A stretch of 64,000 nucleotides of DNA from Roseovarius sp. 217. Its GTDB lineage: Bacteria > Pseudomonadota > Alphaproteobacteria > Rhodobacterales > Rhodobacteraceae. The notes under the pieces are model-generated. The model did not search any database. It was given only the letters and a program-made list of their open reading frames with translations, and was not told the origin of the DNA. A program made the translations under genes and the position numbers. The DNA lies in the NCBI RefSeq assembly GCF_000152845.1, contig NZ_CH902585.1:75792-139791 (forward strand), in the 5' to 3' direction. Positions within the stretch are counted from its first letter, which is position 1; each line of letters opens with the position of its first letter. Below, piece after piece: positions 18,667-26,759 of the stretch.

Positions 18667-18819
18667 TCAGGACTTGGGTTCGACCTGCCGCTTCGCATCA
18701 ATCAATGCCTGTGCGGCCTGCATCACCTGAACCTGAGATGTTCCCGAGCGTGCATCCTCCAGCGCGGCCTGCACCTGCGCGCAAAACCACGCGTCATAAG
18801 AATTCGCTTCAGCGGCCAC
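18667..18819 (-). CDS. Small antitoxin-like protein ('stability determinant' type), without toxin partner
   Basis: A 50-residue protein that starts with GTG at 18819 after a GAGGAG ribosome site. The segment SYDAWFCAQVQAALEDAR followed by a VMQAAQALIDAKR helix resembles the C-terminal part of small RelB/ParD-like antitoxins annotated as stability determinant proteins, whose partner is normally a ParE-type toxin encoded next. Here no ParE gene follows; the next gene downstream is the large helicase. It overlaps the upstream 54-codon gene by 11 bp. Confidence 0.55.
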   Translation of the reverse strand: MAAEANSYDAWFCAQVQAALEDARSGTSQVQVMQAAQALIDAKRQVEPKS

Positions 18820-18973
18820 GGAAATGCTCCTCGAGCCCGATATCCAGCAGCTTGCCGAGGTCATCGGGCATGTCTGCAACGCGCACAGCAATTGGGAAAC
18901 GGTGCCCCGTCAGGTCAGGCGCGCATTGCTCCTCTAGCCCGAGGTGCTGCCTATCCTTTTCCGTCTCATTCAT
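18809..18973 (-). CDS. 54-residue hypothetical protein
   Basis: A short open frame from ATG at 18973 to TGA at 18809, preceded by GGAGAAAGCACA. The product begins MNETEKDRQHLGLEEQ, is acidic at the start and ends DIGLEEHFRGR. Its stop overlaps the GTG start of the antitoxin-like gene by 11 bp, with that gene's GAGGAG ribosome site inside its own coding sequence, so the two are probably coupled. No family recognised. Evidence for translation is only codon phase, ribosome site and coupling. Confidence 0.5.
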   Translation of the reverse strand: MNETEKDRQHLGLEEQCAPDLTGHRFPIAVRVADMPDDLGKLLDIGLEEHFRGR

Positions 18974-19073
18974 TGTGCTTTCTCCGACCGTATTATCAGC
19001 CGATGCTACATTTTCCAGCGTGGCGTCGTAAACGATAGTGCCATAGGGTCACAGCAAGCCTTCTACTGGCCAC

Positions 19074-19592
19074 TTACCGATCGGGCACCGCTTCAAGGGA
19101 TTTCTCGAACCGCTTGTCCGCCGCTGCAGCTTCTTTCAAGAGCGCGTCGAAATTGTCAGGTGGATTGCCATCTTCCAGCATCGCTTTGAACGTCGCATAT
19201 GCATCCGTCTTGCTGCCGTAGGCGCGCAGGGTCTTGTCGTCATTCACCCATGCCACCACGATGACCTTCGCATCGCTGTTGAAGCGGTAGAATAACCGAT
19301 ACTGCTGGAAGAATTTCGCCCGGAACCAGTGCTTGCGGTGATCGCCGAGTGTGCCGCCTTGCCGGAAGGCTGCGGTACCCGGGTCCGCCGGTATGGCCTC
19401 TGTGACCAGCTTGAAGATGGCGGCCAGCCGTTTCGTGGAATTTTTCTTGCGCCAGGTCTTGGGATCGCGTGCCTTATGCGCCTCGACCTCCAGGGTCAGC
19501 CCTTCGAGCTGGTCCAGAAAGAGCGGATGCGCATAAATCGACCATCCGTTTACGACGAGTGACGCTTGGTCGGGCACGCTATCGCCGCTCAT
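19074..19592 (-). CDS. yhaV: YhaV-family toxin (RelE-like mRNA interferase)
   Basis: A 172-residue protein matching YhaV along its length: GWSIYAHPLFLDQLEGLTLE at the start, then FRQGGTLGDHRKHWFRAKFF and QQYRLFYRFNSDAKVIVVAW. YhaV is a ribosome-dependent RNase neutralised by PrlF. The start overlaps the prlF stop by 4 bp, so the two are translated together, antitoxin first. The family residues recognisable here look intact, so it is probably an active toxin. Confidence 0.9.
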   Translation of the reverse strand: MSGDSVPDQASLVVNGWSIYAHPLFLDQLEGLTLEVEAHKARDPKTWRKKNSTKRLAAIFKLVTEAIPADPGTAAFRQGGTLGDHRKHWFRAKFFQQYRLFYRFNSDAKVIVVAWVNDDKTLRAYGSKTDAYATFKAMLEDGNPPDNFDALLKEAAAADKRFEKSLEAVPDR

Positions 19593-19915
19593 TCATCCTC
19601 GAGCGACAGCGGCGCATCGAGATCGACGTCAACGTTTCCGACCAGTGCTGCAAGACGGTCATGCAACGCCCCATCGAACGCTCGAACACGTTCCGGATGC
19701 GCCTTGATATCGGCCTCGACAAAATCGAGAAAGGCGCCGAGCGCGGGATCTTCTTCTTCGGTGCGCACGGGCTCGATATAGACCCTGCCACTCGGCTCGG
19801 TGCAGTAGCGAATCTGGTCGCCCTTGCCCAGCTTGAGCTGCTTGCGCACACCCGCTGGCACGGTCGTCTGATACCGATCGGTGAGCTTCGAGACATCTTG
19901 GGCGAGCGCTGTCAT
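19589..19915 (-). CDS. prlF: PrlF (SohA) antitoxin, AbrB-like
   Basis: A 108-residue protein with an AbrB/SpoVT-like swapped-hairpin DNA-binding domain at the N-terminus (SKLTDRYQTTVPAGVRKQL, then GKGDQIRYCTEPSGRVYIEP) and an acidic C-terminus that in PrlF binds the toxin. The start at 19915 is preceded by GGAGACTGCC; the frame extends upstream to 19972 but that part overlaps the operator-like repeat. It is the first gene of the prlF-yhaV pair and is expected to repress its own promoter. Confidence 0.88.
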   Translation of the reverse strand: MTALAQDVSKLTDRYQTTVPAGVRKQLKLGKGDQIRYCTEPSGRVYIEPVRTEEEDPALGAFLDFVEADIKAHPERVRAFDGALHDRLAALVGNVDVDLDAPLSLEDE

Positions 19916-19956
19916 GGCAGTCTCCTGAAAGAATGGGGTCTTTGCTTCATGTGATA

Positions 19957-19976
19957 GGTAATGCACTTGCATTGCC
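19957..19976 (-). promoter_or_regulatory. Operator-like inverted repeat ahead of prlF-yhaV
   Basis: GGTAATGCA-CT-TGCATTGCC, 8 of 9 arm bases pairing, 41 bp before the prlF start. Position and symmetry fit an autoregulatory site for the PrlF-YhaV complex. Confidence 0.45.
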
Positions 19977-20040
19977 CTGTCAAGATAAGCCGCAGGATCT
20001 GCTGTCGCCGGGCAGGTCGATGAACCGTTCGACGCAGAAC

Positions 20041-20694
20041 CTAATTTCGCCCCGCGAGATACTCCGCCAGCACGGGACTGGCCGCACCCTTCGCGGAGCT
20101 GAGCAGTTCCGAGCCCGCAAGTGAGGCCCTTGATAGCCGTACGAGCCCGCCGGTTTCCTCGATGCGGTAGCAGCGGCGTTTTTGCCGCCCCCGCCTGTAG
20201 TGCGTCGCGGTGACGATCTGGCAGGTGCTGCCATCGGTGAGCGTCACAGGGGTGGCGAGCCTGATCTTGTCACCCTCCTCGTAGTCCGGGATCGCAGCCC
20301 AATCCCGGCAGCGCTGACGCCAGTCCTGGGCGTAGCTGTCCGGGTCTTTCAGGTCGGAGAGGAGCTCGATCAACCCAAGGGGAGCACGAGACTCGTTCGG
20401 GCCAGCGCTTTCCTCCATGTCCTTGAAGCCCCAGCAGCCGTCATCATATCGGGTGAGGAAGACAGCCCCGAAAGTGATGGAGCCATCCGCATCGGTCACA
20501 TAGGTCGCGTCTTCGACAGCGGTGCCGTCGAGATTGGTGACCCTTGCCGCCGCATACCAGGTGGAGCCGACCTTGCAGGCCTTGACCAGTTCGGTTTTGC
20601 GCGTGTCGCCATGACAGGTGCAGAGCCGGGCGATCTCCGCTTTCTCATCCGCGTAGGTCTGGACGCGGCGATCGGTATAGAAGAGCCATCCCAT
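20041..20694 (-). CDS. Hypothetical plasmid protein (DUF6927-like)
   Basis: A 217-residue protein beginning MGWLFYTDRRVQTYADEKAEI. I associate this N-terminus and the middle segment AVFLTRYDDGCWGFKDMEES with a family of plasmid-borne proteins labelled DUF6927, but this rests on memory. The segment PDSYAQDWRQRCRDWA and the C-terminal beta-rich TPVTLTDGSTCQIVTATHYR may form a small barrel. The start codon (20694) overlaps the stop of the upstream gene by one base (TGATG), so the two are coupled. No enzymatic motif seen. Confidence 0.6.
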   Translation of the reverse strand: MGWLFYTDRRVQTYADEKAEIARLCTCHGDTRKTELVKACKVGSTWYAAARVTNLDGTAVEDATYVTDADGSITFGAVFLTRYDDGCWGFKDMEESAGPNESRAPLGLIELLSDLKDPDSYAQDWRQRCRDWAAIPDYEEGDKIRLATPVTLTDGSTCQIVTATHYRRGRQKRRCYRIEETGGLVRLSRASLAGSELLSSAKGAASPVLAEYLAGRN

Positions 20695-21287
20695 CACGCC
20701 GCCCTCCGATCATCAATCTCCATCAGGGCATCGAGCGGCACGCGGTAGGGCTGCATGGCGTCGAAATCCTCGCAATTGCCGCAGTTCTGCACGATCGCAA
20801 AGATATCGCAGGCATCCTTGAGGATGACCCGGAAGGTGCCGCCAAGGCCCGAGGGCACCTCGTAGGTCCCGCCGATGAGATAGTCCGAGGCCCGACGCAG
20901 GAAGACGCGGATGCTGTGGCCATCGGTGGCGAGCCGGATCGTCCCCTGCCCCCGATCGATCAGCACCTGCACATCGTCGAGGATGTCGGTGTAGAACTGG
21001 CCGGTCAGATCGCGAAACGCCATGCGGCGCTGCGCCATCCAGTCTCTGTCGCGAAACGGGTTCATGCCGTCGGCGAAGGCAAAGGAGGGATCGGCCTGCT
21101 CGGTGGTGACGATGCGGGTGGTCGTGCCATCGATGCCGTTCGAGCGCAGATGCACGCCATTGCCGACGATGAGGATCAGAGCGGGCCTGTCCACGGGCCC
21201 GTTCCAGTTGGGCAGGAAGGTCTTGCAGGCACGCGCATGGGCGATCTGCGCCGCAACGGCGGAGGCAGAAAACTTGAGAATAGCCAT
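20694..21287 (-). CDS. Hypothetical plasmid protein (possibly DUF3085-like)
   Basis: A 197-residue protein. The N-terminal part (FSASAVAAQIAHARACKTF, then ALILIVGNGVHLRSNGID) is similar in pattern to DUF3085 proteins of alphaproteobacterial plasmids, where a display-like VGxxGVxLxSNG segment is typical. The C-terminal half has YLIGGTYEVPSGLGGTFRVI and a Cys pair (NCGNCEDF, near residue 170) that could bind metal. It is coupled to the next gene. Function unknown. Confidence 0.55.
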   Translation of the reverse strand: MAILKFSASAVAAQIAHARACKTFLPNWNGPVDRPALILIVGNGVHLRSNGIDGTTTRIVTTEQADPSFAFADGMNPFRDRDWMAQRRMAFRDLTGQFYTDILDDVQVLIDRGQGTIRLATDGHSIRVFLRRASDYLIGGTYEVPSGLGGTFRVILKDACDIFAIVQNCGNCEDFDAMQPYRVPLDALMEIDDRRAA

Positions 21288-21319
21288 GGGGATGTCTTTC
21301 TGTTCGGTTTGGAAGGGTC

Positions 21320-21349
21320 GACCCGCGCGGGGAATGCCTCGCGCGGGTC
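21320..21349 (-). terminator. Strong GC-rich hairpin between ParB and the 197-residue gene
   Basis: A perfect 10-bp stem (GACCCGCGCG / CGCGCGGGTC) with a 10-base loop lies 10 bp after the parB-like stop. No T-run follows, so termination efficiency is uncertain; it may instead protect the upstream message. Confidence 0.5.
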
Positions 21350-21359
21350 ACTTGATGCG

Positions 21360-23342
21360 TCAGGCCGCCTGCGCGACCTCGCTGTCAGGCTCCGGGGTTT
21401 CCGCAGTGGGCACCGTCTCATCACAGGCGAGACCGGCGGTCTGCATCATCGGCGGGCACCAGGCGGCCACGGCGGCGCGCTGCGCATCCGTGAGCGTGGC
21501 GAAGGGCTCGGCGAAGAGCTTGTCGCAGAAGGCGACGATCTCCTTCTTGCTCGAAGAGGCCAGCGTCACCGCCTCCTGGGCGAGGCCCAGATCTTCGCCG
21601 AGGATCTTCAGGAGCCAAGCCTTCTTGAAGCGATTGAACAGCGCCGCGTTCGGCGTCCAATACGCGCGAATGTCGGGCATGATCTCGATCTCGAAGTCAT
21701 GCATCAGGCTGTCACGCTGCCGGTCCCGCGCAAAACAGGACTGCGTGGTGCTGGCCGTGGCATAGGCGACGAGTTTGGCCTTCTCACCCGCATCGAGCGC
21801 GCGAAACGCCGCGAACTGATCGGCGGGCGCGCGGGTGTCATCGAGCCAAGACAGATCAAGCGCATCATGCGCCACCGCCACCTGCTCGAGCGAGGTCTCA
21901 TTGATCTCGTCCATCTTGGCGTGGCTGCGATGTTCCTTACGAGCCTCTACCTTGATCGCCTGCGTGACGCTCATGCCGCGACCCAGAACGTCGCTCACCA
22001 GCTTGAAGAGTGTCAGATCGAGCGTGGCCTCCGGATGCAGCGCCATTGCGGCGCCAAGGGCCATGGCTCGCTCGGTCTTGAGGTCCTCAGCCAGCGAGGC
22101 CGGGTAGGTGATTTCACCGGCGTCCGGGGCTTCCTCCGCAGTCGTGTTGGCCGAGGAGCCGCCCGCGCGCGCCTCCTTCGGGTTGTCCTCCGGGCGCACA
22201 AGGCCCACATGGAGCGCGACATTGCCACCCGACCACGACGCAATCACACCAGCGCCGGCAAGGTCCTCGGCGCTGTAGGCCTCCTGCAGGTCGCGGGCTT
22301 CCTCTTCGAAGGCGTCCACGCGCTCATAAAGGGCGTTGTAGGCATCGTCCTCGAGCCCCTCGTTCTCCATCTCGAGCTGCAACCTCTCAAGCTCGGCGGT
22401 GATCTCATCCACGCGCTTCTGGGCAGGTTCATCAGGTTCGATCGGGCCGGGATAGACGCGGCCATAGTTGGCCATGGCCGCGTAATCGTAGCGGACCATC
22501 GCATCGGCCCAGGCAAAGCCCAGCCTTATTCGGGCATCCTCGGCGGCGGCCATGAGTTTCTCGAGCAGGATGGTCTCGACCAGTGCGGCATCCTCGAGCA
22601 CGGAATGCTCCTCCAAAAGGTCGGACGCGATCGCCCCGCCGCGCGCCTCATAGTCCTCGCGCACGAAGGCCCCGATATCGTCGCTGACCTGCACACCGCG
22701 TGATTTGAGCGCCTGACGGACGGTGTAGGCCTGCAGATAACCGCCGTCTTTTGTGAGCGCCTCATAGACCTCGCGCTGCACCTCCTGGCTCGGGTGCTCG
22801 GCAAAGGCCTTCATCGTATCGAGCGTGATCGTCTTGGCCCGGGCTGCGGCGCGGATATCAGGCTGGATCAGCCCGTAGCGCAACCGGCCTTTGACGGCGG
22901 CAAGGGTCGTGCCGAATGTCTTGGCGATCGTCTCGAGCGTCTGGCCGTCGACCTCCATCATCCGGGCGAAGGCCTCGAACTCGTCGATTGCGTTCATCGG
23001 CGCCTGGGTGATGTTCTCGGCGAGCGACAGCGCCGTGGTGACATCGCAATCCTCCGGCACAAGGCGGCAGTCCACCTTGGTCTTCGCGGTGAACCCCTTG
23101 GCAGCTTTGTCAGCGACCAGCTCCCTCAGCGCGGCGTGACGTCGGCCGCCGGCGAGCACGGCGTATTTGCCGCCCGTCTTCTGGACGAGAAGCGGCTGGA
23201 GCAGGCCCAGAACGGCGATGCTGGCTTTGAGATGCGCGATGTTCTCGGGATCATAGGTCTCAGGAGAGGTGCTGCGCACATTGGCGGGGTGTGCTGTCAG
23301 ATCGCCAATCGCGACGGTGAGAGGGGCGAAACTTGTGGTCAT
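21360..23342 (-). CDS. Large ParB/Spo0J-family nuclease-domain protein (first of two)
   Basis: A 660-residue protein whose N-terminal 180 residues form a ParB-like domain: TVAIGDLTAHPANVRS at the start, KYAVLAGGRRHAALREL (ParB box I), ALSLAENITQAPMNAIDEF (box II) and a helix-turn-helix around LETIAKTFGTTLAAVKGRL. The long C-terminal part is acidic and helical and has no clear family. Length is about twice that of a partitioning ParB. Such proteins are common in this plasmid block and may not be the true partition protein. The start at 23342 has GGAAGGATATCCC upstream; the frame is open to 23420. Confidence 0.85.
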   Translation of the reverse strand: MTTSFAPLTVAIGDLTAHPANVRSTSPETYDPENIAHLKASIAVLGLLQPLLVQKTGGKYAVLAGGRRHAALRELVADKAAKGFTAKTKVDCRLVPEDCDVTTALSLAENITQAPMNAIDEFEAFARMMEVDGQTLETIAKTFGTTLAAVKGRLRYGLIQPDIRAAARAKTITLDTMKAFAEHPSQEVQREVYEALTKDGGYLQAYTVRQALKSRGVQVSDDIGAFVREDYEARGGAIASDLLEEHSVLEDAALVETILLEKLMAAAEDARIRLGFAWADAMVRYDYAAMANYGRVYPGPIEPDEPAQKRVDEITAELERLQLEMENEGLEDDAYNALYERVDAFEEEARDLQEAYSAEDLAGAGVIASWSGGNVALHVGLVRPEDNPKEARAGGSSANTTAEEAPDAGEITYPASLAEDLKTERAMALGAAMALHPEATLDLTLFKLVSDVLGRGMSVTQAIKVEARKEHRSHAKMDEINETSLEQVAVAHDALDLSWLDDTRAPADQFAAFRALDAGEKAKLVAYATASTTQSCFARDRQRDSLMHDFEIEIMPDIRAYWTPNAALFNRFKKAWLLKILGEDLGLAQEAVTLASSSKKEIVAFCDKLFAEPFATLTDAQRAAVAAWCPPMMQTAGLACDETVPTAETPEPDSEVAQAA

Positions 23343-23416
23343 GGGATATCCTTCCAGATGGGTGAGCTGTGGCCCGCGCGTTCTCGCGCATGACCAATCC
23401 CCGGCTTCAGGGATCA

Positions 23417-23452
23417 CCACGACAAAAGGCCCACTTTCCCTCTGAGGGGTCA
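23417..23452 (-). promoter_or_regulatory. Shared upstream motif (copy ahead of the first ParB-like gene)
   Basis: The minus strand reads GGGAAAGTGGGCCTTTTGTCG, about 80 bp before the start codon; the AAAGTGGGC(C)TTT core matches the copies before the helicase and DUF3768 genes. Confidence 0.5.
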
Positions 23453-23500
23453 GTGGTCCTTCATCGCTTGAGGTCTAAGTTCTGGGGGGAGTCCCCTCCC

Positions 23501-23890
23501 CTACCAGTCGCGCGCCAGCATGATGGTCAGCACGCGCATGGTCGTGGCGGGATTGTCCGGGGCCTCGGCACCGTAGCGGAAATCCGAATCCGCCTCATAG
23601 AGATCGATTTTCCAAAACACGGTCTCGCCCCGGATCTCGACCGCCCCGAAATCGTGCCAGCCCTCCGGGTCATTCTCGGGCTCGAAGGTATCGAACGCAC
23701 CGGTGGTCTTCACCGCCTCGGCCATGAAGCCGTCACCGGCCTCCATGAGCGAGCGGGTCACATGCATGCGGCCCTGGATGGGCTGCGCGGGCGGGATCCC
23801 GAGACAGGCGAGCTTGCGAAACGCGTCGTTTTGCGCGGCGATCTCGGTCGGATCCCGACCGTCTGTCCGGGATTGAGCGGTACTGGTCAT
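23501..23890 (-). CDS. DUF3768 domain protein
   Basis: A 129-residue protein. The order of motifs fits DUF3768: IAAQNDAFRKL near the start, HVTRSLMEAGDGFMAEAV in the middle, then FDTFEPENDPEGWHDFGAVE and VFWKIDLYEADSDFRYGAE, ending in MRVLTIMLARDW. DUF3768 proteins are small plasmid proteins of unknown function in alphaproteobacteria and usually sit beside ParB-like and DUF736 genes, as here. An AAAGGAGAGCCCC ribosome site precedes the start. Confidence 0.85.
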   Translation of the reverse strand: MTSTAQSRTDGRDPTEIAAQNDAFRKLACLGIPPAQPIQGRMHVTRSLMEAGDGFMAEAVKTTGAFDTFEPENDPEGWHDFGAVEIRGETVFWKIDLYEADSDFRYGAEAPDNPATTMRVLTIMLARDW

Positions 23891-23915
23891 GGGGCTCTCC
23901 TTTGAGAAGTTGAAA

Positions 23916-23952
23916 CACCCTTCTCAAAGCCCGCTTTTTCTTTTCCGCTTGG
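23916..23952 (-). promoter_or_regulatory. Shared upstream motif (copy ahead of the DUF3768 gene)
   Basis: The minus strand reads AAAAGAAAAAGCGGGCTTTG, about 35 bp before the start codon. The core AAAGCGGGCTTT has 5-bp arms (AAAGC / GCTTT). The following 240 bases up to the LysR stop hold no gene that I can support. Confidence 0.5.
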
Positions 23953-24191
23953 TCGAAGACTCCCGACAAAAGCTGCCCGGCCCAAACAGTTGCGAAAGTC
24001 CGCTTGGCGGGACAAAGTTTGCTTTCGCTGCGGCTGCGCCAATGGCAGGTTTCGGAAAGCTCTCGCGTCTGAGCGTTTCTTCGACGTTGGAATTTGGCCA
24101 TCTACCTCAAGCGTATACGTGATCTGTTGCTGAACCGGATTTTCAAACCGGAGTTGAGTGTCCTTAGGTGCTGGAGATGTCGTACGTGCGC

Positions 24192-25076
24192 TTAAAGGGC
24201 ACGGTCTTCAAGTAATTCCGAAAGGATCGGATTGGGAAAGCGGCGCGATAATGTCACTGCAAAGAAAATCTCGCCGATGCCCGGCAAACGCTCTGCCTGG
24301 ATCAGCCTGCCGTTGGTCAGTTCGTCCTGAACGACAATGGGCGGCAGCACTGCAAGGCCCACGCCTTCGCGTGCCAGAAGGCGCATCATTGCCATGTCCT
24401 CGACTTCGGCCGCGATCTGCGGACGGATACCAAGCCGGTCGGCGAGCGCATCGAAGCCGGTCCGCACGCTGGTATCCACTGTCGGAAGAATGACCGGTAA
24501 ATGCGTCAATAGCGCGTTGAGGCCAGACATGTCGCCCAGCAAGGCAGGCGTGCCCACAAGACTAACAGGTTGCTCTGATAAGCGGTGCGATACAAAGGGG
24601 GTTACCGCGTCCCGCGCAGGGGATCGGTTGATCAGCACAACGTCAAGGCTGAGCGCCTCAAGCGCTTGCAACAAATCCGCGCTCGTACCAGAGCGCAGGA
24701 CGATCTCTACATCTTGCCGACCAAGGACCGGACGCAAGAATTCCATATGAAAATTACGCGAAAGGGTGGCCAGTGCCCCGATACGGATCGCCTGACGGCT
24801 GCGGCCTTTGTCCTGCAAGGTTCCAACAAGCTCTCGCCCCGCAGCAAAGATGGAATCCGCATGATCCAGCGCGATACGGCCCGCTTCGGTCAGGAGCAGT
24901 TGGCGTCCGCGTCGCTCGAACAACGGATGGCCAAGAGACGCCTCAAGCTGCTTGATCTGAACCGACACCGCAGATTGCGACAGGTTAAGCCGCTCTGCCG
25001 TGCGCGTAAGGTTGCCATCATGGGCCACGGCCCAAAAGTAGCGCAGGTGGTGATAGTTGATTTCTGCCATTTGCAT
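24192..25076 (-). CDS. LysR-family regulator divergent from dabBA
   Basis: A 294-residue LysR regulator. The helix-turn-helix lies at about residues 7-65 (LTRTAERLNLSQSAVSVQI, LEASLGHPLFERRG). The effector domain starts near residue 95 (AIRIGALATLSRNFHMEFL) and includes VLINRSPARDAVTPFVSHR, reminiscent of NhaR-like members. It faces away from dabB across 102 bp. LysR regulators commonly control carbon-concentrating genes, so it probably regulates dabBA; the signal is unknown. Confidence 0.88.
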   Translation of the reverse strand: MQMAEINYHHLRYFWAVAHDGNLTRTAERLNLSQSAVSVQIKQLEASLGHPLFERRGRQLLLTEAGRIALDHADSIFAAGRELVGTLQDKGRSRQAIRIGALATLSRNFHMEFLRPVLGRQDVEIVLRSGTSADLLQALEALSLDVVLINRSPARDAVTPFVSHRLSEQPVSLVGTPALLGDMSGLNALLTHLPVILPTVDTSVRTGFDALADRLGIRPQIAAEVEDMAMMRLLAREGVGLAVLPPIVVQDELTNGRLIQAERLPGIGEIFFAVTLSRRFPNPILSELLEDRAL

Positions 25077-25178
25077 ATATTAAACAGAACGGTTTTGATC
25101 AAACAATGTATTTTCTTGCCCGACTGAGGGCTGTTATCCGAACAGGACGCTCCGCCACTCTCAGAAGGATACCAAGCT
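25077..25178. promoter_or_regulatory. Divergent promoter region between the LysR gene and dabB
   Basis: AT-rich 102-bp spacer containing GTTTTGATCAAAC (25092-25104) with a perfect 10-bp palindrome TTTGATCAAA at 25094-25103, a plausible LysR contact site near the regulator's own start. AGAAGGAT at 25163-25170 is the dabB ribosome site. Confidence 0.4.
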
Positions 25179-26738
25179 TTGTTCACCGCGTTCTTCCCCC
25201 TTATCGCCACTATCGTCTTTATTGTGCTGGCATTCGTTGCTTTTCGCGGGCCGCAGATGCGGCCTTTCCCCGTCTTGCGACAAGTCGAGATCGGCACGCT
25301 TGGTACCTTGGCTATTGCCGTTCTTTCGGCGTTGATGCTGATACTGACCGGACCCGGGACCAGTCCACTGATCGGTGCATATGGCCTTGGCGTCTCATTC
25401 CGACTGGATGCCATCAGTGTGGTGATGCTGCTGCTGGTCACATTTGTCGGCTGGGTCGTGGTTCGCTATGCGGCGACCTATATGGACGGTGACCCTCGGC
25501 AGGGGCCGTTCACGGGTTGGCTATGCCTGACACTGGCGGCTGTCGTGGTGCTGGTGACATCCGGCAATATCCTGCAATTAGCCTTGGCATGGATCGTAAC
25601 AAGTCTGTCATTGCACAAACTCTTGCTCCACTATCCCGAGCGTATCGCCGCTCAGCGTGCGGCGCGTAAAAAGTGGGTCTCGGCCCGGCTCGGGGACGCC
25701 GCGATACTGACAGCGATGGTCCTTATTTTCATCGCATACGGAACGGGTGATCTGGCGGCCATTCTGGAGGCGGCACGCACCGGACAGGGCGGCGAGCATG
25801 CCACATGGATTGCAGCGGCTCTTGCCATTGCCGTAATCCTTAAATCTGCGCAATTCCCAATGCACGGCTGGCTGACCGAAGTCATGGAGACGCCCACGCC
25901 GGTCTCTGCACTGCTGCACGCGGGCGTGGTCAACGCCGGTGGATTCCTATTGATCCGCTTTGCGGATGTGATGCTGCTGTCTCCGGGCGTGTTGGCGGTG
26001 CTTGTCATCATTGGCGGGTTCACCGCGCTCTTTGGGGGTATGGTCATGCTGACACAATCGGCGGTCAAGACCTCTCTGGCGTGGTCGACGGTGGCGCAGA
26101 TGGGATTCATGATCCTGCAGTGTGGCCTTGCCCTGTTTCCGCTGGCGTTGCTGCATATCGTGGCCCATTCGCTTTACAAGGCGCATGCGTTCCTCGCCTC
26201 TGGCGGTGCTGTGAACGGGGTGGCAGAGACCCGCAGGCCTGGCCCCGTGGCGATCCCAAATGGTGTCGCAGTCGGTCGTGCGTTTCTGATTGCACTGGTG
26301 ATTTACGGCGCGGTGGGCTTCGTCTTTGGCCTAATGGGTAAATCCCCACAAGCCATCGCACTGGGCGCTATTTTAATCTTTGGCGTCGCATACCTGCTGG
26401 CACAAGGCCTTGCCGATGCCGCCCCGCGTATGCTGACAAAGCGCACGGCCGCCTTTTCGGTCGCCGCTGCCGTGGGATATTTTGCCCTGCAAACGGGGGC
26501 TGACTGGCTGATGGCAGGCACCTTGCCCGCCACACCCGCCCCCGGTCCGCTGGAATGGGGGCTGATCGTGCTGGCCCTGTTGAGCTTCGGATTGGTCGCA
26601 ATGGCGCAGGCGATGTTCCCGCTCTGGGCCTACCATCCTGCGGCTGCCGGGCTGCGGGTCCACTTGTCCAACGGTCTTTATGCCAATGCCATCTTTGACA
26701 AACTGCTGCGCGGTTGGTCGACAAAACACACCTCCTGA
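25179..26738 (+). CDS. dabB: DabB, membrane subunit of the DAB inorganic-carbon uptake complex
   Basis: A 519-residue protein related to NuoL/MrpA proton-pumping subunits, with about 13 membrane helices. Family landmarks are PMHGWLTEVMETPTPVSALLHAG (the conserved loop with HGWL and LLHAG), TSLAWSTVAQMGFMI and LHIVAHSLYKAHAFLASG (His and Lys residues of the proton path). It starts with TTG at 25179, 8 bp after AGAAGGAT; no ATG fits. DabB is thought to couple cation flow to the carbonic-anhydrase-like DabA. The dabA start follows 21 bp after the stop. Without DabA next door this would be hard to tell from other NuoL relatives. Confidence 0.9.
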   Translation: MFTAFFPLIATIVFIVLAFVAFRGPQMRPFPVLRQVEIGTLGTLAIAVLSALMLILTGPGTSPLIGAYGLGVSFRLDAISVVMLLLVTFVGWVVVRYAATYMDGDPRQGPFTGWLCLTLAAVVVLVTSGNILQLALAWIVTSLSLHKLLLHYPERIAAQRAARKKWVSARLGDAAILTAMVLIFIAYGTGDLAAILEAARTGQGGEHATWIAAALAIAVILKSAQFPMHGWLTEVMETPTPVSALLHAGVVNAGGFLLIRFADVMLLSPGVLAVLVIIGGFTALFGGMVMLTQSAVKTSLAWSTVAQMGFMILQCGLALFPLALLHIVAHSLYKAHAFLASGGAVNGVAETRRPGPVAIPNGVAVGRAFLIALVIYGAVGFVFGLMGKSPQAIALGAILIFGVAYLLAQGLADAAPRMLTKRTAAFSVAAAVGYFALQTGADWLMAGTLPATPAPGPLEWGLIVLALLSFGLVAMAQAMFPLWAYHPAAAGLRVHLSNGLYANAIFDKLLRGWSTKHTS

Positions 26739-26759
26739 TACTGGGAAAGGATTGATCCA

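Noticed and set aside
20916..22703. A 595-residue plus-strand frame opposite the first ParB-like gene
   Set aside because: Antisense shadow with biased composition and no recognisable motif; the minus-strand ParB-like protein explains the region.
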